Assembly (NCBI RefSeq): GCF_964656455.1
Contig: NW_027555008.1
Span: 62,001-126,000, forward strand
Origin: Halichoerus grypus
Taxonomy: Eukaryota; Chordata; Mammalia; Carnivora; Phocidae
DNA length: 64,000 nucleotides
Direction: 5' to 3'
Positions 35,694 to 49,922 of this stretch are shown here, piece after piece. The notes under the pieces were generated by a model. It made no database searches. It worked only from the letters and a program-made list of their open reading frames with translations, and was not told where the DNA came from. The position numbers and the translations under genes are program-made. Every line of letters begins with the position of its first letter. The first letter of the stretch is position 1.

Positions 35694-38600
35694 GTGAGGG
35701 CCTGGGGAGCGGGTTCCATATGTAAATCCGAGGGAGACACAGGCCAGTGCAGAAGGTACTTCTCGAACGAGCTCCAGTTTCACGAATGTAGCATTCCTCT
35801 TACACGGGTGTGTGGAGGTCTAATATCCAGGCACCTCCCTCGAAGGAACAACAGTGTGGAGAAAACGTGCTTTAGCTACCGTCCAGCTCTGTGAAGGAGA
35901 AAGCAGTTTACGGTGTACCAGGAGTGAGAGCCTGGGAAACGGGTTGCATTCATAACCCGGAGGGAGAAGCAGGCCGGTGCAGAAGGCACCTCTCGAACCA
36001 GCTGTCGTTTCAAGAAACTAGCATTCCTCTTGCACGGGTGTGTGGAGGTCCACAATGCAGGCACCTCCCTCGAAGGAACAACAGTGTAGAGAAACCGTAC
36101 TTTAGCTACTACGAACTCTCTGAAGCAGAATGCACTTTACGGTGTACCATGGGTGAGAGCCCGGGGATCGGGTTCCATACATAGCACGAAGGGAGAAACA
36201 GGCCTCTGCAGAAAGAACCTCTCGAACCAGCTCCAGTTTCATGAAACTAGCATTCCTCTTGCACGGGTGTGTGGAGCATTAATATGCAGGCACCTCCCTC
36301 GAAGGAACGACAGTGTAGAGAAACTGTCCTTTAGCTACCTTCCACCTCTCTGCAAGAGAAAGCTGTTTACGTTATCCACGGGTGAGAACCTGGGGAACGA
36401 GTTCCATACATAACACGCAGCTAGAAACAGGCTGTTGCAGACGGCCCCTCTCGAGCCAGCTCTAGTTTCATGGAACTAGCATTCCACTTGCACGGGTGTG
36501 TGGAGGTCTAAAATGCAGGCACCTCCCTCGAAGGAACAACAGTGCAGAGAAACCGTGCTTTAGCTAGCGTCCACCTCTCTGAAGGAGGAAGCAGTTTACC
36601 GTGTACTCTGGGTGAGAGCCTGGGGAACGGGTTCCATATGTAAATCCGAGGAAGAAACAGGCCGGTGCAGAAGGTACTTCTCGAAAGAGCTCCAGTTTCA
36701 TGAATGTAGCATTCCTCTTACACGGGTGTGTGGAGGTCTAATATCCAGGCACCTCCCTCGAAGGAACAACAGTGTGGAGAAAACGTGCTTTAGCTACCGT
36801 CCACCTCTCTGAAGGAGAAAACAGTTTACCTTGTACCAGGGGTGAGAGGCTGAGGAACGGGTTGCATTCATAACCCGGAGGGAGAAACAGGCCGGTACAG
36901 AAGGCACCTCTCGAACCAGCTGTCGTTTCAAGAAACTAGCATTCCTCTTGCACGGGTGTGTGGAGCTTTAATATGCAGGCACCTCCCTCGAAGGAACGAC
37001 AGTGTAGAGAAACCGTACTTTAGCTACTCCGAACTCTCTGAAGCAGAATGCAGTTTACGGTGTACCATGGGTGAGAGCCCGGGGAACGGGTTCCATACAT
37101 AGCACGGAGGGAGAAACAGGCCTGTGCAGAAAGCACCTCTCGAACCAGCTCCAGTTGCATGAAACTAGCATTCCTCTTGCCCGGCTGTGTGGAGCTTTAA
37201 CATGCAGGCACCTCCCTCGAAGGAACGACAGTGTAGAGAAACTCTCCTTTAGCTACCTTCCACCTCTCTGCAAGAGAAAGCAGTTTACGTTATCCACAGG
37301 TGAGAACCTGGGGAACGAGTTCCATACATAACACGGAGCTAGAAACAGGCTGTTGCAGACGGCCCCTCTCGAGCCAGCTCTAGTTTCATGGAACTAGCAT
37401 TCCACTTGCACGGGTGTGTGGAGGTCTCAAATGCAGGCACCTCCCTCGAAGGAACAACAGTGTAGAGAAACCGTGCTTTAGCTAGCGTCCACCTCTCTGA
37501 CGGAGAAAACTGTGTACCTTGTACCAGGGGTGAGAGCCTGGGGAACGGGTTGCATTCATAACCCAGAGGGAGAAACAGGCCAGTGCAGAAGGCACCTCTC
37601 AAACCAGCTGTCGTTTCAAGAAACTAGCATTCCTCTTGCACGGGTGTGTGGAGCTTTAATATGCAGGCACCTCCCTCGAAGGAACAACAGTGTAGAGAAA
37701 CCGTACTTTAGCTACTACGAACTCTCTGAAGCAGAATGCACTTTACGGTGTACCATGGGTGAGAGCCCGGGGATCGGGTTCCATACATAGCACGAAGGGA
37801 GAAACAGGCCTCTGCAGAAAGAACCTCTCGAACCAGCTCCAGTTTCATGAAACTAGCATTCCTCTTGCACGGGTGTGTGGAGCATTAATATGCAGGCACC
37901 TCCCTCGAAGGAACGACAGTGTAGAGAAACTGTCCTTTAGCTACCTTCCACCTCTCTGCAAGAGAAAGCTGTTTACGTTATCCACGGGTGAGAACCTGGG
38001 GAACGAGTTCCATACATAACACGCAGCTAGAAACAGGCTGTTGCAGACGGCCCCTCTCGAGCCAGCTCTAGTTTCATGGAACTAGCATTCCACTTGCACG
38101 GGTGTGTGGAGGTCTAAAATGCAGGCACCTCCCTCGAAGGAACAACAGTGCAGAGAAACCGTGCTTTAGCTAGCGTCCACCTCTCTGAAGGAGGAAGCAG
38201 TTTACCGTGTACTCTGGGTGAGAGCCTGGGGAACGGGTTCCATACGTAAATCCGAGGAAGAGACAGGCCGGTGCAGAAGGTACTTCTCGAAAGAGCTCCA
38301 GTTTCATGAATGTAGCATTCCTCTTACACGGGTGTGTGGAGGTCTAATATCCAGGCACCTCCCTCGAAGGAACAACAGTGTGGAGAAAACGTGCTTTAGC
38401 TACCGTCCACCTCTCTGAAGGAGAAAACAGTTTACCTTGTACCAGGGGTGAGAGCCTGGGGAACGGGTTGTATTCATAACCCGGAGGGAGAAACAGGCCG
38501 GTGCAGAAGGCACCTCTCGAACCAGCTGTCGTTTCAAGAAACTAGCATTCCTCTTGCACGGGTGTGTGGAGCTTTAATATGCAGGCACCTCCCTCGAAGG

Positions 38601-39824
38601 AACGACAGTGTAGAGAAACCGTACTTTAGCTACTCCGAACTCTCTGAAGCAGAATGCAGTTTACGGTGTACCATGGGTGAGAGCCCGGGGAACGGGTTCC
38701 ATACATAGCACGGAGGGAGAAACAGGCCTGTGCAGAAAGCACCTCTCGAACCAGCTCCAGTTGCATGAAACTAGCATTCCTCTTGCCCGGCTGTGTGGAG
38801 CTTTAACATGCAGGCACCTCCCTCGAAGGAACGACAGTGTAGAGAAACTCTCCTTTAGCTACCTTCCACCTCTCTGCAAGAGAAAGCAGTTTACGTTATC
38901 CACAGGTGAGAACCTGGGGAACGAGTTCCATACATAACACGGAGCTAGAAACAGGCTGTTGCAGACGGCCCCTCTCGAGCCAGCTCTAGTTTCATGGAAC
39001 TAGCATTCCACTTGCACGGGTGTGTGGAGGTCTCAAATGCAGGCACCTCCCTCGAAGGAACAACAGTGTAGAGAAACCGTGCTTTAGCTAGCGTCCACCT
39101 CTCTGACGGAGAAAACTGTGTACCTTGTACCAGGGGTGAGAGCCTGGGGAACGGGTTGCATTCATAACCCAGAGGGAGAAACAGGCCAGTGCAGAAGGCA
39201 CCTCTCGAACCAGCTGTCGTTTCAAGAAACTAGCATTCCTCTTGCACGGGTTTGGGGAGGTCTAAAATGCAGGCACCTCCCTCGAAGGAACGATAGTGTA
39301 GAGAAACCGTACTTTAGCTACCAACGAACTGTCTGAAGGAGAATGCACTTTACGGTGTACCACGGGTGAGAGCCCGGGGAACGGGTTCCATACGTAGCAC
39401 GGAGGGAGAAACAGGCCGGTGCAGAAAGCACCTCTCGAACCAGCTCCAGTTTCATGAAACTAGCATTCCTCTTGCCCGGGTGTGTGGAGCTTTAATATGC
39501 AGGCACCTCCCTCGAAGGAACGACAGTGTAGAGAAACCATCCTTTAGCTACGGTCCACCTCTCTACAGGAGAAAGCAGTTTACGTTGTCCACGGGTGAGA
39601 AACTGCGGAACGAGTTGCATACATAACACGGAGCGAGAAACAGGCCGTTGCAGACGGCCCCTCTCGAGCCAGCTCTAGTTTCATGGAACTAGCATTCCAC
39701 TTGCACGGGTGTGTGCAGGTCTAAAATACAGGCACCTCCCTCGAAGGAAAAACAGTGTAGAGAAACCGTGCTTTAGCTACCGTCCACCTCTCTGAAGGAG
39801 GAAGCAGTTTACCGTGTACTGTGG
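35694..39824 (+). repeat. HOR copy 16: 18-mer (4131 bp)
   Basis: Order A-H, I/B, C-H, I, J, K. The extra seven monomers start with an I/B hybrid at 37530. E has CATATGTAAATC (A-like) and F has GAGAGGCTGAGG near 36844. J ends CTCTACAGG, a variant seen only from here to about 53.6 kb. Confidence 0.93.
37530..37758 (+). repeat. Hybrid monomer I/B, first copy
   Basis: I on the left (CCCAGAGGG, GGCCAGTGCAG) and B on the right (GAGCTTTAATATG, GAACAACAGTG, TACTACGAAC, GCACTTTACGG). It is followed by C. The B part has the left-domain tail, not the GAGGTCCACAATG tail of neighbouring B monomers. Confidence 0.9.
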
Positions 39825-42349
39825 GTGAGGGCCTGCGGAGCGGGTTCCATATGTAAATCCGAGGGAGACACAGGCCGGTGCAGAAGGTACTTCTCGAACG
39901 AGCTCCAGTTTCACGAATGTAGCATTCCTCTTACACGGGTGTGTGGAGGTCTAATATCCAGGCACCTCCCTCGAAGGAACAACAGTGTGGAGAAAACGTG
40001 CTTTAGCTACCGTCCAGCTCTGTGAAGGAGAAAGCAGTTTACGGTGTACCAGGAGTGAGAGCCTGGGAAATGGGTTGCATTCATAACCCGGAGGGAGAAG
40101 CAGGCCGGTGCAGAAGGCACCTCTCGAACCAGCTGTCGTTTCAAGAAACTAGCATTCCTCTTGCACGGGTGTGTGGAGGTCCACAATGCAGGCACCTCCC
40201 TCGAAGGAACAACAGTGTAGAGAAACCGTACTTTAGCTACTACGAACTCTCTGAAGCAGAATGCACTTTACGGTGTACCATGGGTGAGAGCCCGGGGATC
40301 GGGTTCCATACATAGCACGAAGGGAGAAACAGGCCTCTGCAGAAAGAACCTCTCGAACCAGCTCCAGTTTCATGAAACTAGCATTCCTCTTGCACGGGTG
40401 TGTGGAGCATTAATATGCAGGCACCTCCCTCGAAGGAACGACAGTGTAGAGAAACTGTCCTTTAGCTACCTTCCACCTCTCTGCAAGAGAAAGCTGTTTA
40501 CGTTATCCACGGGTGAGAACCTGGGGAACGAGTTCCATACATCACACGCAGCTAGAAACAGGCTGTTGCAGACGGCCCCTCTCGAGCCAGCTCTAGTTTC
40601 ATGGAACTAGCATTCCACTTGCACGGGTGTGTGGAGGTCTAAAATGCAGGCACCTCCCTCGAAGGAACAACAGTGCAGAGAAACCGTGCTTTAGCTAGCG
40701 TCCACCTCTCTGAAGGAGGAAGCAGTTTACCGTGTACTCTGGGTGAGAGCCTGGGGAACGGGTTCCATACGTAAATCCGAGGAAGAGACAGGCCGGTGCA
40801 GAAGGTACTTCTCGAAAGAGCTCCAGTTTCATGAATGTAGCATTCCTCTTACACGGGTGTGTGGAGGTCTAATATCCAGGCACCTCCCTCGAAGGAACAA
40901 CAGTGTGGAGAAAACGTGCTTTAGCTACCGTCCACCTCTCTGAAGGAGAAAACAGTTTACCTTGTACCAGGGGTGAGAGCCTGGGGAACGGGTTGCATTC
41001 ATAACCCGGAGGGAGAAACAGGCCGGTGCAGAAGGCACCTCTCGAACCAGCTGTCGTTTCAAGAAACTAGCATTCCTCTTGCACGGGTGTGTGGAGCTTT
41101 AATATGCAGGCACCTCCCTCGAAGGAACGACAGTGTAGAGAAACCGTACTTTAGCTACTCGGAACTCTCTGAAGCAGAATGCAGTTTACGGTGTACCATG
41201 GGTGAGAGCCCGGGGAACGGGTTCCATACATAGCACGGAGGGAGAAACAGGCCTGTGCAGAAAGCACCTCTCGAACCAGCTCCAGTTGCATGAAACTAGC
41301 ATTCCTCTTGCCCGGCTGTATGGAGCTTTAACATGCAGGCACCTCCCTCGAAGGAACGACAGTGTAGAGAAACTCTCCTTTAGCTACCTTCCACCTCTCT
41401 GCAAGAGAAAGCAGTTTACGTTATCCACAGGTGAGAACCTGGGGAACGAGTTCCATACATAACACGGAGCTAGAAACAGGCTGTTGCAGACGGCCCCTCT
41501 CGAGCCAGCTCTAGTTTCATGGAACTAGCATTCCACTTGCACGGGTGTGTGGAGGTCTCAAATGCAGGCACCTCCCTCGAAGGAACAACAGTGTAGAGAA
41601 ACCGTGCTTTAGCTAGCGTCCACCTCTCTGACGGAGAAAACTGTGTACCTTGTACCAGGGGTGAGAGCCTGGGGAACGGGTTGCATTCATAACCCAGAGG
41701 GAGAAACAGGCCAGTGCAGAAGGCACCTCTCGAACCAGCTGTCGTTTCAAGAAACTAGCATTCCTCTTGCACGGGTTTGGGGAGGTCTAAAATGCAGGCA
41801 CCTCCCTCGAAGGAACGATAGTGTAGAGAAACCGTACTTTAGCTACCAACGAACTGTCTGAAGGAGAATGCACTTTACGGTGTACCACGGGTGAGAGCCC
41901 GGGGAACGGGTTCCATACGTAGCACGGAGGGAGAAACAGGCCGGTGCAGAAAGCACCTCTCGAACCAGCTCCAGTTTCATGAAACTAGCATTCCTCTTGC
42001 CCGGGTGTGTGGAGCTTTAATATGCAGGCACCTCCCTCGAAGGAACGACAGTGTAGAGAAACCGTCCTTTAGCTACGGTCCACCTCTCTACAGGAGAAAG
42101 CAGTTTACGTTGTCCACGGGTGAGAAACTGCGGAACGAGTTGCATACATAACACGGAGCGAGAAACAGGCCGTTGCAGACGGCCCCTCTCGAGCCAGCTC
42201 TAGTTTCATGGAACTAGCATTCCACTTGCACGGGTGTGTGCAGGTCTAAAATACAGGCACCTCCCTCGAAGGAAAAACAGTGTAGAGAAACCGTGCTTTA
42301 GCTACCGTCCACCTCTCTGAAGGAGGAAGCAGTTTACCGTGTACTGTGG
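39825..42349 (+). repeat. HOR copy 17: full 11-mer A-K (2525 bp)
   Basis: Regular order. A starts GGGCCTGCGGAGC (shared with the A at 46481), B has GGGAAATGGG (40071, shared with 42596), and D has CATACATCACACG (shared with copies 18, 19 and 20). Confidence 0.95.
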
Positions 42350-45300
42350 GTGAGGGCCTGGGGAGCGGGTTCCATATGTAAATCCGAGGGAGACACAGGC
42401 CGGTGCAGAAGGTACTTCTCGAACGAGCTCCAGTTTCACGAATGTAGCATTCCTCTTACACGGGTGTGTGGAGGTCTAATATCCAGGCACCTCCCTCGAA
42501 GGAACAACAGTGTGGAGAAAACGTGCTTTAGCTACCGTCCAGCTCTGTGAAGGAGAAAGCAGTTTACGGTGTACCAGGAGTGAGAGCCTGGGAAATGGGT
42601 TGCATTCATAACCCGGAGGGAGAAGCAGGCCGGTGCAGAAGGCACCTCTCGAACCAGCTGTCGTTTCAAGAAACTAGCATTCCTCTTGCACGGGTGTGTG
42701 GAGGTCCACAATGCAGGCACCTCCCCCGAAGGAACAACAGTGTAGAGAAACCGTACTTTAGCTACTACGAACTCTCTGAAGCAGAATGCACTTTACGGTG
42801 TACCATGGGTGAGAGCCCGGGGATCGGGTTCCATACATAGCACGAAGGGAGAAACAGGCCTCTGCAGAAAGAACCTCTCGAACCAGCTCCAGTTTCATGA
42901 AATTAGCATTCCTCTTGCACGGGTGTGTGGAGCATTAATATGCAGGCACCTCCCTCGAAGGAACGACAGTGTAGAGAAACTGTCCTTTAGCTACCTTCCA
43001 CCTCTCTGCAAGAGAAAGCTGTTTACGTTATCCACGGGTGAGAACCTGGGGAACGAGTTCCATACATCACACGCAGCTAGAAACAGGCTGTTGCAGACGG
43101 CCCCTCTCGAGCCAGCTCTAGTTTCATGGAACTAGCATTCCACTTGCACGGGTGTGTGGAGGTCTAAAATGCAGGCACCTCCCTCGAAGGAACAACAGTG
43201 CAGAGAAACCGTGCTTTAGCTAGCGTCCACCTCTCTGAAGGAGGAAGCAGTTTACCGTGTACTCTGGGTGAGACCCTGGGGAACGGGTTCCATACGTAAA
43301 TCCGAGGAAGAGACAGGCCGGTGCAGAAGGTACTTCTCGAAAGAGCTCCAGTTTCATGAATGTAGCATTCCTCTTACACGGGTGTGTGGAGGTCTAATAT
43401 CCAGGCACCTCCCTCGAAGGAACAACAGTGTGGAGAAAACGTGCTTTAGCTACCGTCCACCTCTCTGAAGGAGAAAACAGTTTACCTTGTACCAGGGGTG
43501 AGAGCCTGGGGAACGGGTTGCATTCATAACCCGGAGGGAGAAACAGGCCGGTGCAGAAGGCACCTCTCGAACCAGCTGTCGTTTCAAGAAACTAGCATTC
43601 CTCTTGCACGGGTGTGTGGAGCTTTAATATGCAGGCACCTCCCTCGAAGGAACGACAGTGTAGAGAAACCGTACTTTAGCTACTCGGAACTCTCTGAAGC
43701 AGAATGCAGTTTACGGTGTACCATGGGTGAGAGCCCGGGGAACGGGTTCCATACATAGCACGGAGGGAGAAACAGGCCTGTGCAGAAAGCACCTCTCGAA
43801 CCAGCTCCAGTTGCATGAAACTAGCATTCCTCTTGCCCGGCTGTGTGGAGCTTTAACATGCAGGCACCTCCCTCGAAGGAACGACAGTGTAGAGAAACTC
43901 TCCTTTAGCTACCTTCCACCTCTCTGCAAGAGAAAGCAGTTTACGTTATCCACAGGTGAGAACCTGGGGAACGAGTTCCATACATAACACGGAGCTAGAA
44001 ACAGGCTGTTGCAGACGGCCCCTCTCGAGCCAGCTCTAGTTTCATGGAACTAGCATTCCACTTGCACGGGTGTGTGGAGGTCTCAAATGCAGGCACCTCC
44101 CTCGAAGGAACAACAGTGTAGAGAAACCGTGCTTTAGCTAGCGTCCACCTCTCTGACGGAGAAAACTGTGTACCTTGTACCAGGGGTGAGAGCCTGGGGA
44201 ACGGGTTGCATTCATAACCCAGAGGGAGAAACAGGCCAGTTCAGAAGGCACCTCTCGAACCAGCTGTCGTTTCAAGAAACTAGCATTCCTCTTGCACGGG
44301 TGTGTGGAGCTTTAATATGCAGGCACCTCCCTCGAAGGAACAACAGTGTAGAGAAACCGTACTTTAGCTACTACGAACTCTCTGAAGCAGAATGCACTTT
44401 ACGGTGTACCATGGGTGAGAGCCCGGGGATCGGGTTCCATACATAGCACGAAGGGAAAAACAGGCCTCTGCAGAAAGAACCTCTCGAACCAGCTCCAGTT
44501 TCATGAAACTAGCATTCCTCTTGCACGGGTGTGTGGAGCATTAATATGCAGGCACCTCCCTCGAAGGAACGATAGTGTAGAGAAACTGTCCTTTAGCTAC
44601 CTTCCACCTCTCTGCAAGAGAAAGCTGTTTACGTTATCCACGGGTGAGAACCTGGGGAACGAGTTCCATACATAACACGGAGCTAGAAACAGGCTGTTGC
44701 AGACGGCCCCTCTCGAGCCAGCTCTAGTTTCATGGAACTAGCATTCCACTTGCACGGGTGTGTGGAGGTCTAAAATGCAGGCACCTCCCTCGAAGGAACA
44801 ACAGTGCAGAGAAACCGTGCTTTAGCTAGCGTCCACCTCTCTGAAGGAGGAAGCAGTTTACCGTGTACTCTGGGTGAGAGCCTGGGGAACGGGTTCCATA
44901 CGTAAATCCGAGGAAGAGACAGGCCGGTGCAGAAGGTACTTCTCGAAAGAGCTCCAGTTTCATGAATGTAGCATTCCTCTTACACGGGTGTGTGGAGGTC
45001 TAATATCCAGGCACCTCCCTCGAAGGAACAACAGTGTGGAGAAAACGTGCTTTAGCTACCGTCCACCTCTCTGAAGGAGAAAACAGTTTACCTTGTACCA
45101 GGGGTGAGAGCCTGGGGAACGGGTTGCATTCATAACCCGGAGGGAGAAACAGGCCGGTGCAGAAGGCACCTCTCGAACCAGCTGTCGTTTCAAGAAACTA
45201 GCATTCCTCTTGCACGGGTGTGTGGAGCTTTAATATGCAGGCACCTCCCTCGAAGGAACGACAGTGTAGAGAAGCCGTACTTTAGCTACTACGAACTCTC

Positions 45301-46480
45301 TGAAGCAGAATGCAGTTTACGGTGTACCATGGGTGAGAGCCCGGGGAACGGGTTCCATACATAGCACGGAGGGAGAAACAGGCCTGTGCAGAAAGCACCT
45401 CTCGAACCAGCTCCAGTTGCATGAAACTAGCATTCCTCTTGCCCGGCTGTGTGGAGCTTTAATATGCAGGCACCTCCCTCGAAGGAACGACAGTGTAGAG
45501 AAACTCTCCTTTAGCTACCTTCCACCTCTCTGCAAGAGAAAGCAGTTTACGTTATCCACAGGTGAGAACCTGGGGAACGAGTTCCATACATAACACGGAG
45601 CTAGAAACAGGCTGTTGCAGACGGCCCCTCTCGAGCCAGCTCTAGTTTCATGGAACTAGCATTCCACTTGCACGGGTGTGTGGAGGTCTCAAATGCAGGC
45701 ACCTCCCTCGAAGGAACAACAGTGTAGAGAAACCGTGCTTTAGCTAGCGTCCACCTCTCTGAAGGAGAAAACTGTGTACCTTGTACCAGGGGTGAGAGCC
45801 TGGGGAACGGGTTGCATTCATAACCCAGAGGGAGAAACAGGCCAGTGCAGAAGGCACCTCTCGAACCAGCTGTCGTTTCAAGAAACTAGCATTCCTCTTG
45901 CACGGGTTTGGGGAGGTCTAAAATGCAGGCACCTCCCTCGAAGGAACGATAGTGTAGAGAAACCGTACTTTAGCTACCAACGAACTGTCTGAAGGAGAAT
46001 GCACTTTACGGTGTACCACGGGTGAGAGCCCGGGGAACGGGTTCCATACGTAGCACGGAGGGAGAAACAGGCCGGTGCAGAAAGCACCTCTCGAACCAGC
46101 TCCAGTTTCATGAAACTAGCATTCCTCTTGCCCGGGTGTGTGGAGCTTTAATATGCAGGCACCTCCCTCGAAGGAACGACAGTGTAGAGAAACCGTCCTT
46201 TAGCTACGGTCCACCTCTCTACAGGAGAAAGCAGTTTACGTTGTCCACGGGTGAGAAACTGCGGAACGAGTTGCATACATAACACGGAGCGAGAAACAGG
46301 CCGTTGCAGACGGCCCCTCTCGAGCCAGCTCTAGTTTCATGGAACTAGCATTCCACTTGCACGGGTGTGTGCAGGTCTAAAATACAGGCACCTCCCTCGA
46401 AGGAAAAACAGTGTAGAGAAACCGTGCTTTAGCTACCGTCCACCTCTCTGAAGGAGGAAGCAGTTTACCGTGTACTGTGG
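42350..46480 (+). repeat. HOR copy 18: 18-mer (4131 bp)
   Basis: Order A-H, I/B (44186), C-H, I, J, K. The first E starts GAGACCCTGGGG (shared with 47399). The second C has GGGAAAAACAGG (shared with 48546). Confidence 0.93.
44186..44414 (+). repeat. Hybrid monomer I/B, second copy
   Basis: Same junction type as at 37530, with a private CCAGTTCAG near 44237. Confidence 0.9.
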
Positions 46481-48316
46481 GTGAGGGCCTGCGGAGCGGG
46501 TTCCATATGTAAATCCGAGGGAGACACAGGCCGGTGCAGAAGGTACTTCTCGAACGAGCTCCAGTTTCACGAATGTAGCATTCCTCTTACACGGGTGTGT
46601 GGAGGTCTAATATCCAGGCACCTCCCTCGAAGGAACAACAGTGTGGAGAAAACGTGCTTTAGCTACCGTCCAGCTCTGTGAAGGAGAAAGCAGTTTACGG
46701 TGTACCAGGAGTGAGAGCCTGGGAAACGGGTTGCATTCATAACCCGGAGGGAGAAGCAGGCCGGTGCAGAAGGCACCTCTCGAACCAGCTGTCGTTTCAA
46801 GAAACTAGCATTCCTCTTGCACGGGTGTGTGGAGGTCCACAATGCAGGCACCTCCCTCGAAGGAACAACAGTGTAGAGAAACCGTACTTTAGCTACTACG
46901 AACTCTCTGAAGCAGAATGCACTTTACGGTGTACCATGGGTGAGAGCCCGGGGATCAGGTTCCATACATAGCACGAAGGGAGAAACAGGCCTCTGCAGAA
47001 AGAACCTCTCGAACCAGCTCCAGTTTCATGAAACTAGCATTCCTCTTGCACGGGTGTGTGGAGCATTAATATGCAGGCACCTCCCTCGAAGGAACGACAG
47101 TGTAGAGAAACTCTCCTTTAGCTACCTTCCACCTCTCTGCAAGAGAAAGCTGTTTACGTTATCCACGGGTGAGAACCTGGGGAACGAGTTCCATACATCA
47201 CACGCAGCTAGAAACAGGCTGTTGCAGACGGCCCCTCTCGAGCCAGCTCTAGTTTCATGGAACTAGCATTCCACTTGCACGGGTGTGTGGAGGTCTAAAA
47301 TGCAGGCACCTCCCTCGAAGGAACAACAGTGCAGAGAAACCGTGCTTTAGCTAGCGTCCACCTCTCTGAAGGAGGAAGCAGTTTACCGTGTACTCTGGGT
47401 GAGACCCTGGGGAACGGGTTCCATACGTAAATCCGAGGAAGAGACAGGCCGGTGCAGAAGGTACTTCTCGAAAGAGCTCCAGTTTCAAGAATGTAGCATT
47501 CCTCTTACACGGGTGTGTGGAGGTCTAATATCCAGGCACCTCCCTCGAAGGAACAACAGTGTGGAGAAAACGTGCTTTAGCTACCGTCCACCTCTCTGAA
47601 GGAGAAAACAGTTTACCTTGTACCAGGGGTGAGAGCCTGGGGAACGGGTTGCATTCATAACCCGGAGGGAGAAACAGGCCGGTGCAGAAGGCACCTCTCG
47701 AACCAGCTGTCGTTTCAAGAAACTAGCATTCCTCTTGCACGGGTGTGTGGAGCTTTAATATGCAGGCACCTCCCTCGAAGGAACGACAGTGTAGAGAAAC
47801 CGTACTTTAGCTACTCCGAACTCTCTGAAGCAGAATGCAGTTTACGGTGTACCATGGGTGAGAGCCCGGGGAACGGGTTCCATACATAGCACGGAGGGAG
47901 AAACAGGCCTGTGCAGAAAGCACCTCTCGAACCAGCTCCAGTTGCATGAAACTAGCATTCCTCTTGCCCGGCTGTGTGGAGCTTTAACATGCAGGCACCT
48001 CCCTCGAAGGAACGACAGTGTAGAGAAACTGTCCTTTAGCTACCTTCCACCTCTCTGCAAGAGAAAGCAGTTTACGTTATCCACAGGTGAGAACCTGGGG
48101 AACGAGTTCCATACATAACACGGAGCTAGAAACAGGCTGTTGCAGACGGCCCCTCTCGAGCCAGCTCTAGTTTCATGGAACTAGCATTCCACTTGCACGG
48201 GTGTGTGGAGGTCTCAAATGCAGGCACCTCCCTCGAAGGAACAACAGTGTAGAGAAACCGTGCTTTAGCTAGCGTCCACCTCTCTGACGGAGAAAACTGT
48301 GTACCTTGTACCAGGG

Positions 48317-49922
48317 GTGAGAGCCTGGGGAACGGGTTGCATTCATAACCCAGAGGGAGAAACAGGCCAGTGCAGAAGGCACCTCTCGAACCAGCTGTCG
48401 TTTCAAGAAACTAGCATTCCTCTTGCACGGGTGTGTGGAGCTTTAATATGCAGGCACCTCCCTCGAAGGAACAACAGTGTAGAGAAACCGTACTTTAGCT
48501 ACTACGAACTCTCTGAAGCAGAATGCACTTTACGGTGTACCATGGGTGAGAGCCCGGGGATCGGGTTCCATACATAGCACGAAGGGAAAAACAGGCCTCT
48601 GCAGAAAGAACCTCTCGAACCAGCTCCAGTTTCATGAAACTAGCATTCCTCTTGCACGGGTGTGTGGAGCATTAATATGCAGGCACCTCCCTCGAAGGAA
48701 CGACAGTGTAGAGAAACTGTCCTTTAGCTACCTTCCACCTCTCTGCAAGAGAAAGCTGTTTACGTTATCCACGGGTGAGAACCTGGGGAACGAGTTCCAT
48801 ACATAACACGGAGCTAGAAACAGGCTGTTGCAGACGGCCCCTCTCGAGCCAGCTCTAGTTTCATGGAACTAGCATTCCACTTGCACGGGTGTGTGGAGGT
48901 CTAAAATGCAGGCACCTCCCTCGAAGGAACAACAGTGCAGAGAAACCGTGCTTTAGCTAGCGTCCACCTCTCTGAAGGAGGAAGCAGTTTACCGTGTACT
49001 CTGGGTGAGAGCCTGGGGAACGGGTTCCATACGTAAATCCGAGGAAGAGACAGGCCGGTGCAGAAGGTACTTCTCGAAAGAGCTCCAGTTTCATGAATGT
49101 AGCATTCCTCTTACACGGGTGTGTGGAGGTCTAATATCCAGGCACCTCCCTCGAAGGAACAACAGTGTGGAGAAAAAGTGCTTTAGCTACCGTCCACCTC
49201 TCTGAAGGAGAAAACAGTTTACCTTGTACCAGGGGTGAGAGCCTGGGGAACGGGTTGCATTCATAACCCGGAGGGAGAAACAGGCCGGTGCAGAAGGCAC
49301 CTCTCGAACCAGCTGTCGTTTCAAGAAACTAGCATTCCTCTTGCACGGGTGTGTGGAGCTTTAATATGCAGGCACCTCCCTCGAAGGAACGACAGTGTAG
49401 AGAAACCGTACTTTAGCTACTACGAACTCTCTGAAGCAGAATGCACTTTACGGTGTACCATGGGTGAGAGCCCGGGGAACGGGTTCCATACATAGCACGG
49501 AGGGAGAAACAGGCCTGTGCAGAAAGCACCTCTCGAACCAGCTCCAGTTGCATGAAACTAGCATTCCTCTTGCCCGGCTGTGTGGAGCTTTAACATGCAG
49601 GCACCTCCCTCGAAGGAACGACAGTGTAGAGAAACTCTCCTTTAGCTACCTTCCACCTCTCTGCAAGAGAAAGCAGTTTACGTTATCCACAGGTGAGAAC
49701 CTGGGGAACGAGTTCCATACATAACACGGAGCTAGAAACAGGCTGTTGCAGACGGCCCCTCTCGAGCCAGCTCTAGTTTCATGGAACTAGCATTCCACTT
49801 GCACGGGTGTGTGGAGGTCTCAAATGCAGGCACCTCCCTCGAAGGAACAACAGTGTAGAGAAACCGTGCTTTAGCTAGCGTCCACCTCTCTGACGGAGAA
49901 AACTGTGTACCTTGTACCAGGG
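48317..49922 (+). repeat. 7-mer unit 1: I/B C D E F G H (1606 bp)
   Basis: Starts with an I/B hybrid. C has GGGAAAAACAGG and E ends GAGAAAAAGTGC near 49170. Confidence 0.92.

Noticed and set aside
40284..40610. 108-codon frames in C/D pairs of the right domain
   Set aside because: A TAA-to-TCA change in D (CATACATCACACG) merely lengthens the C-derived frame. The same variant was copied to four places by HOR exchange.
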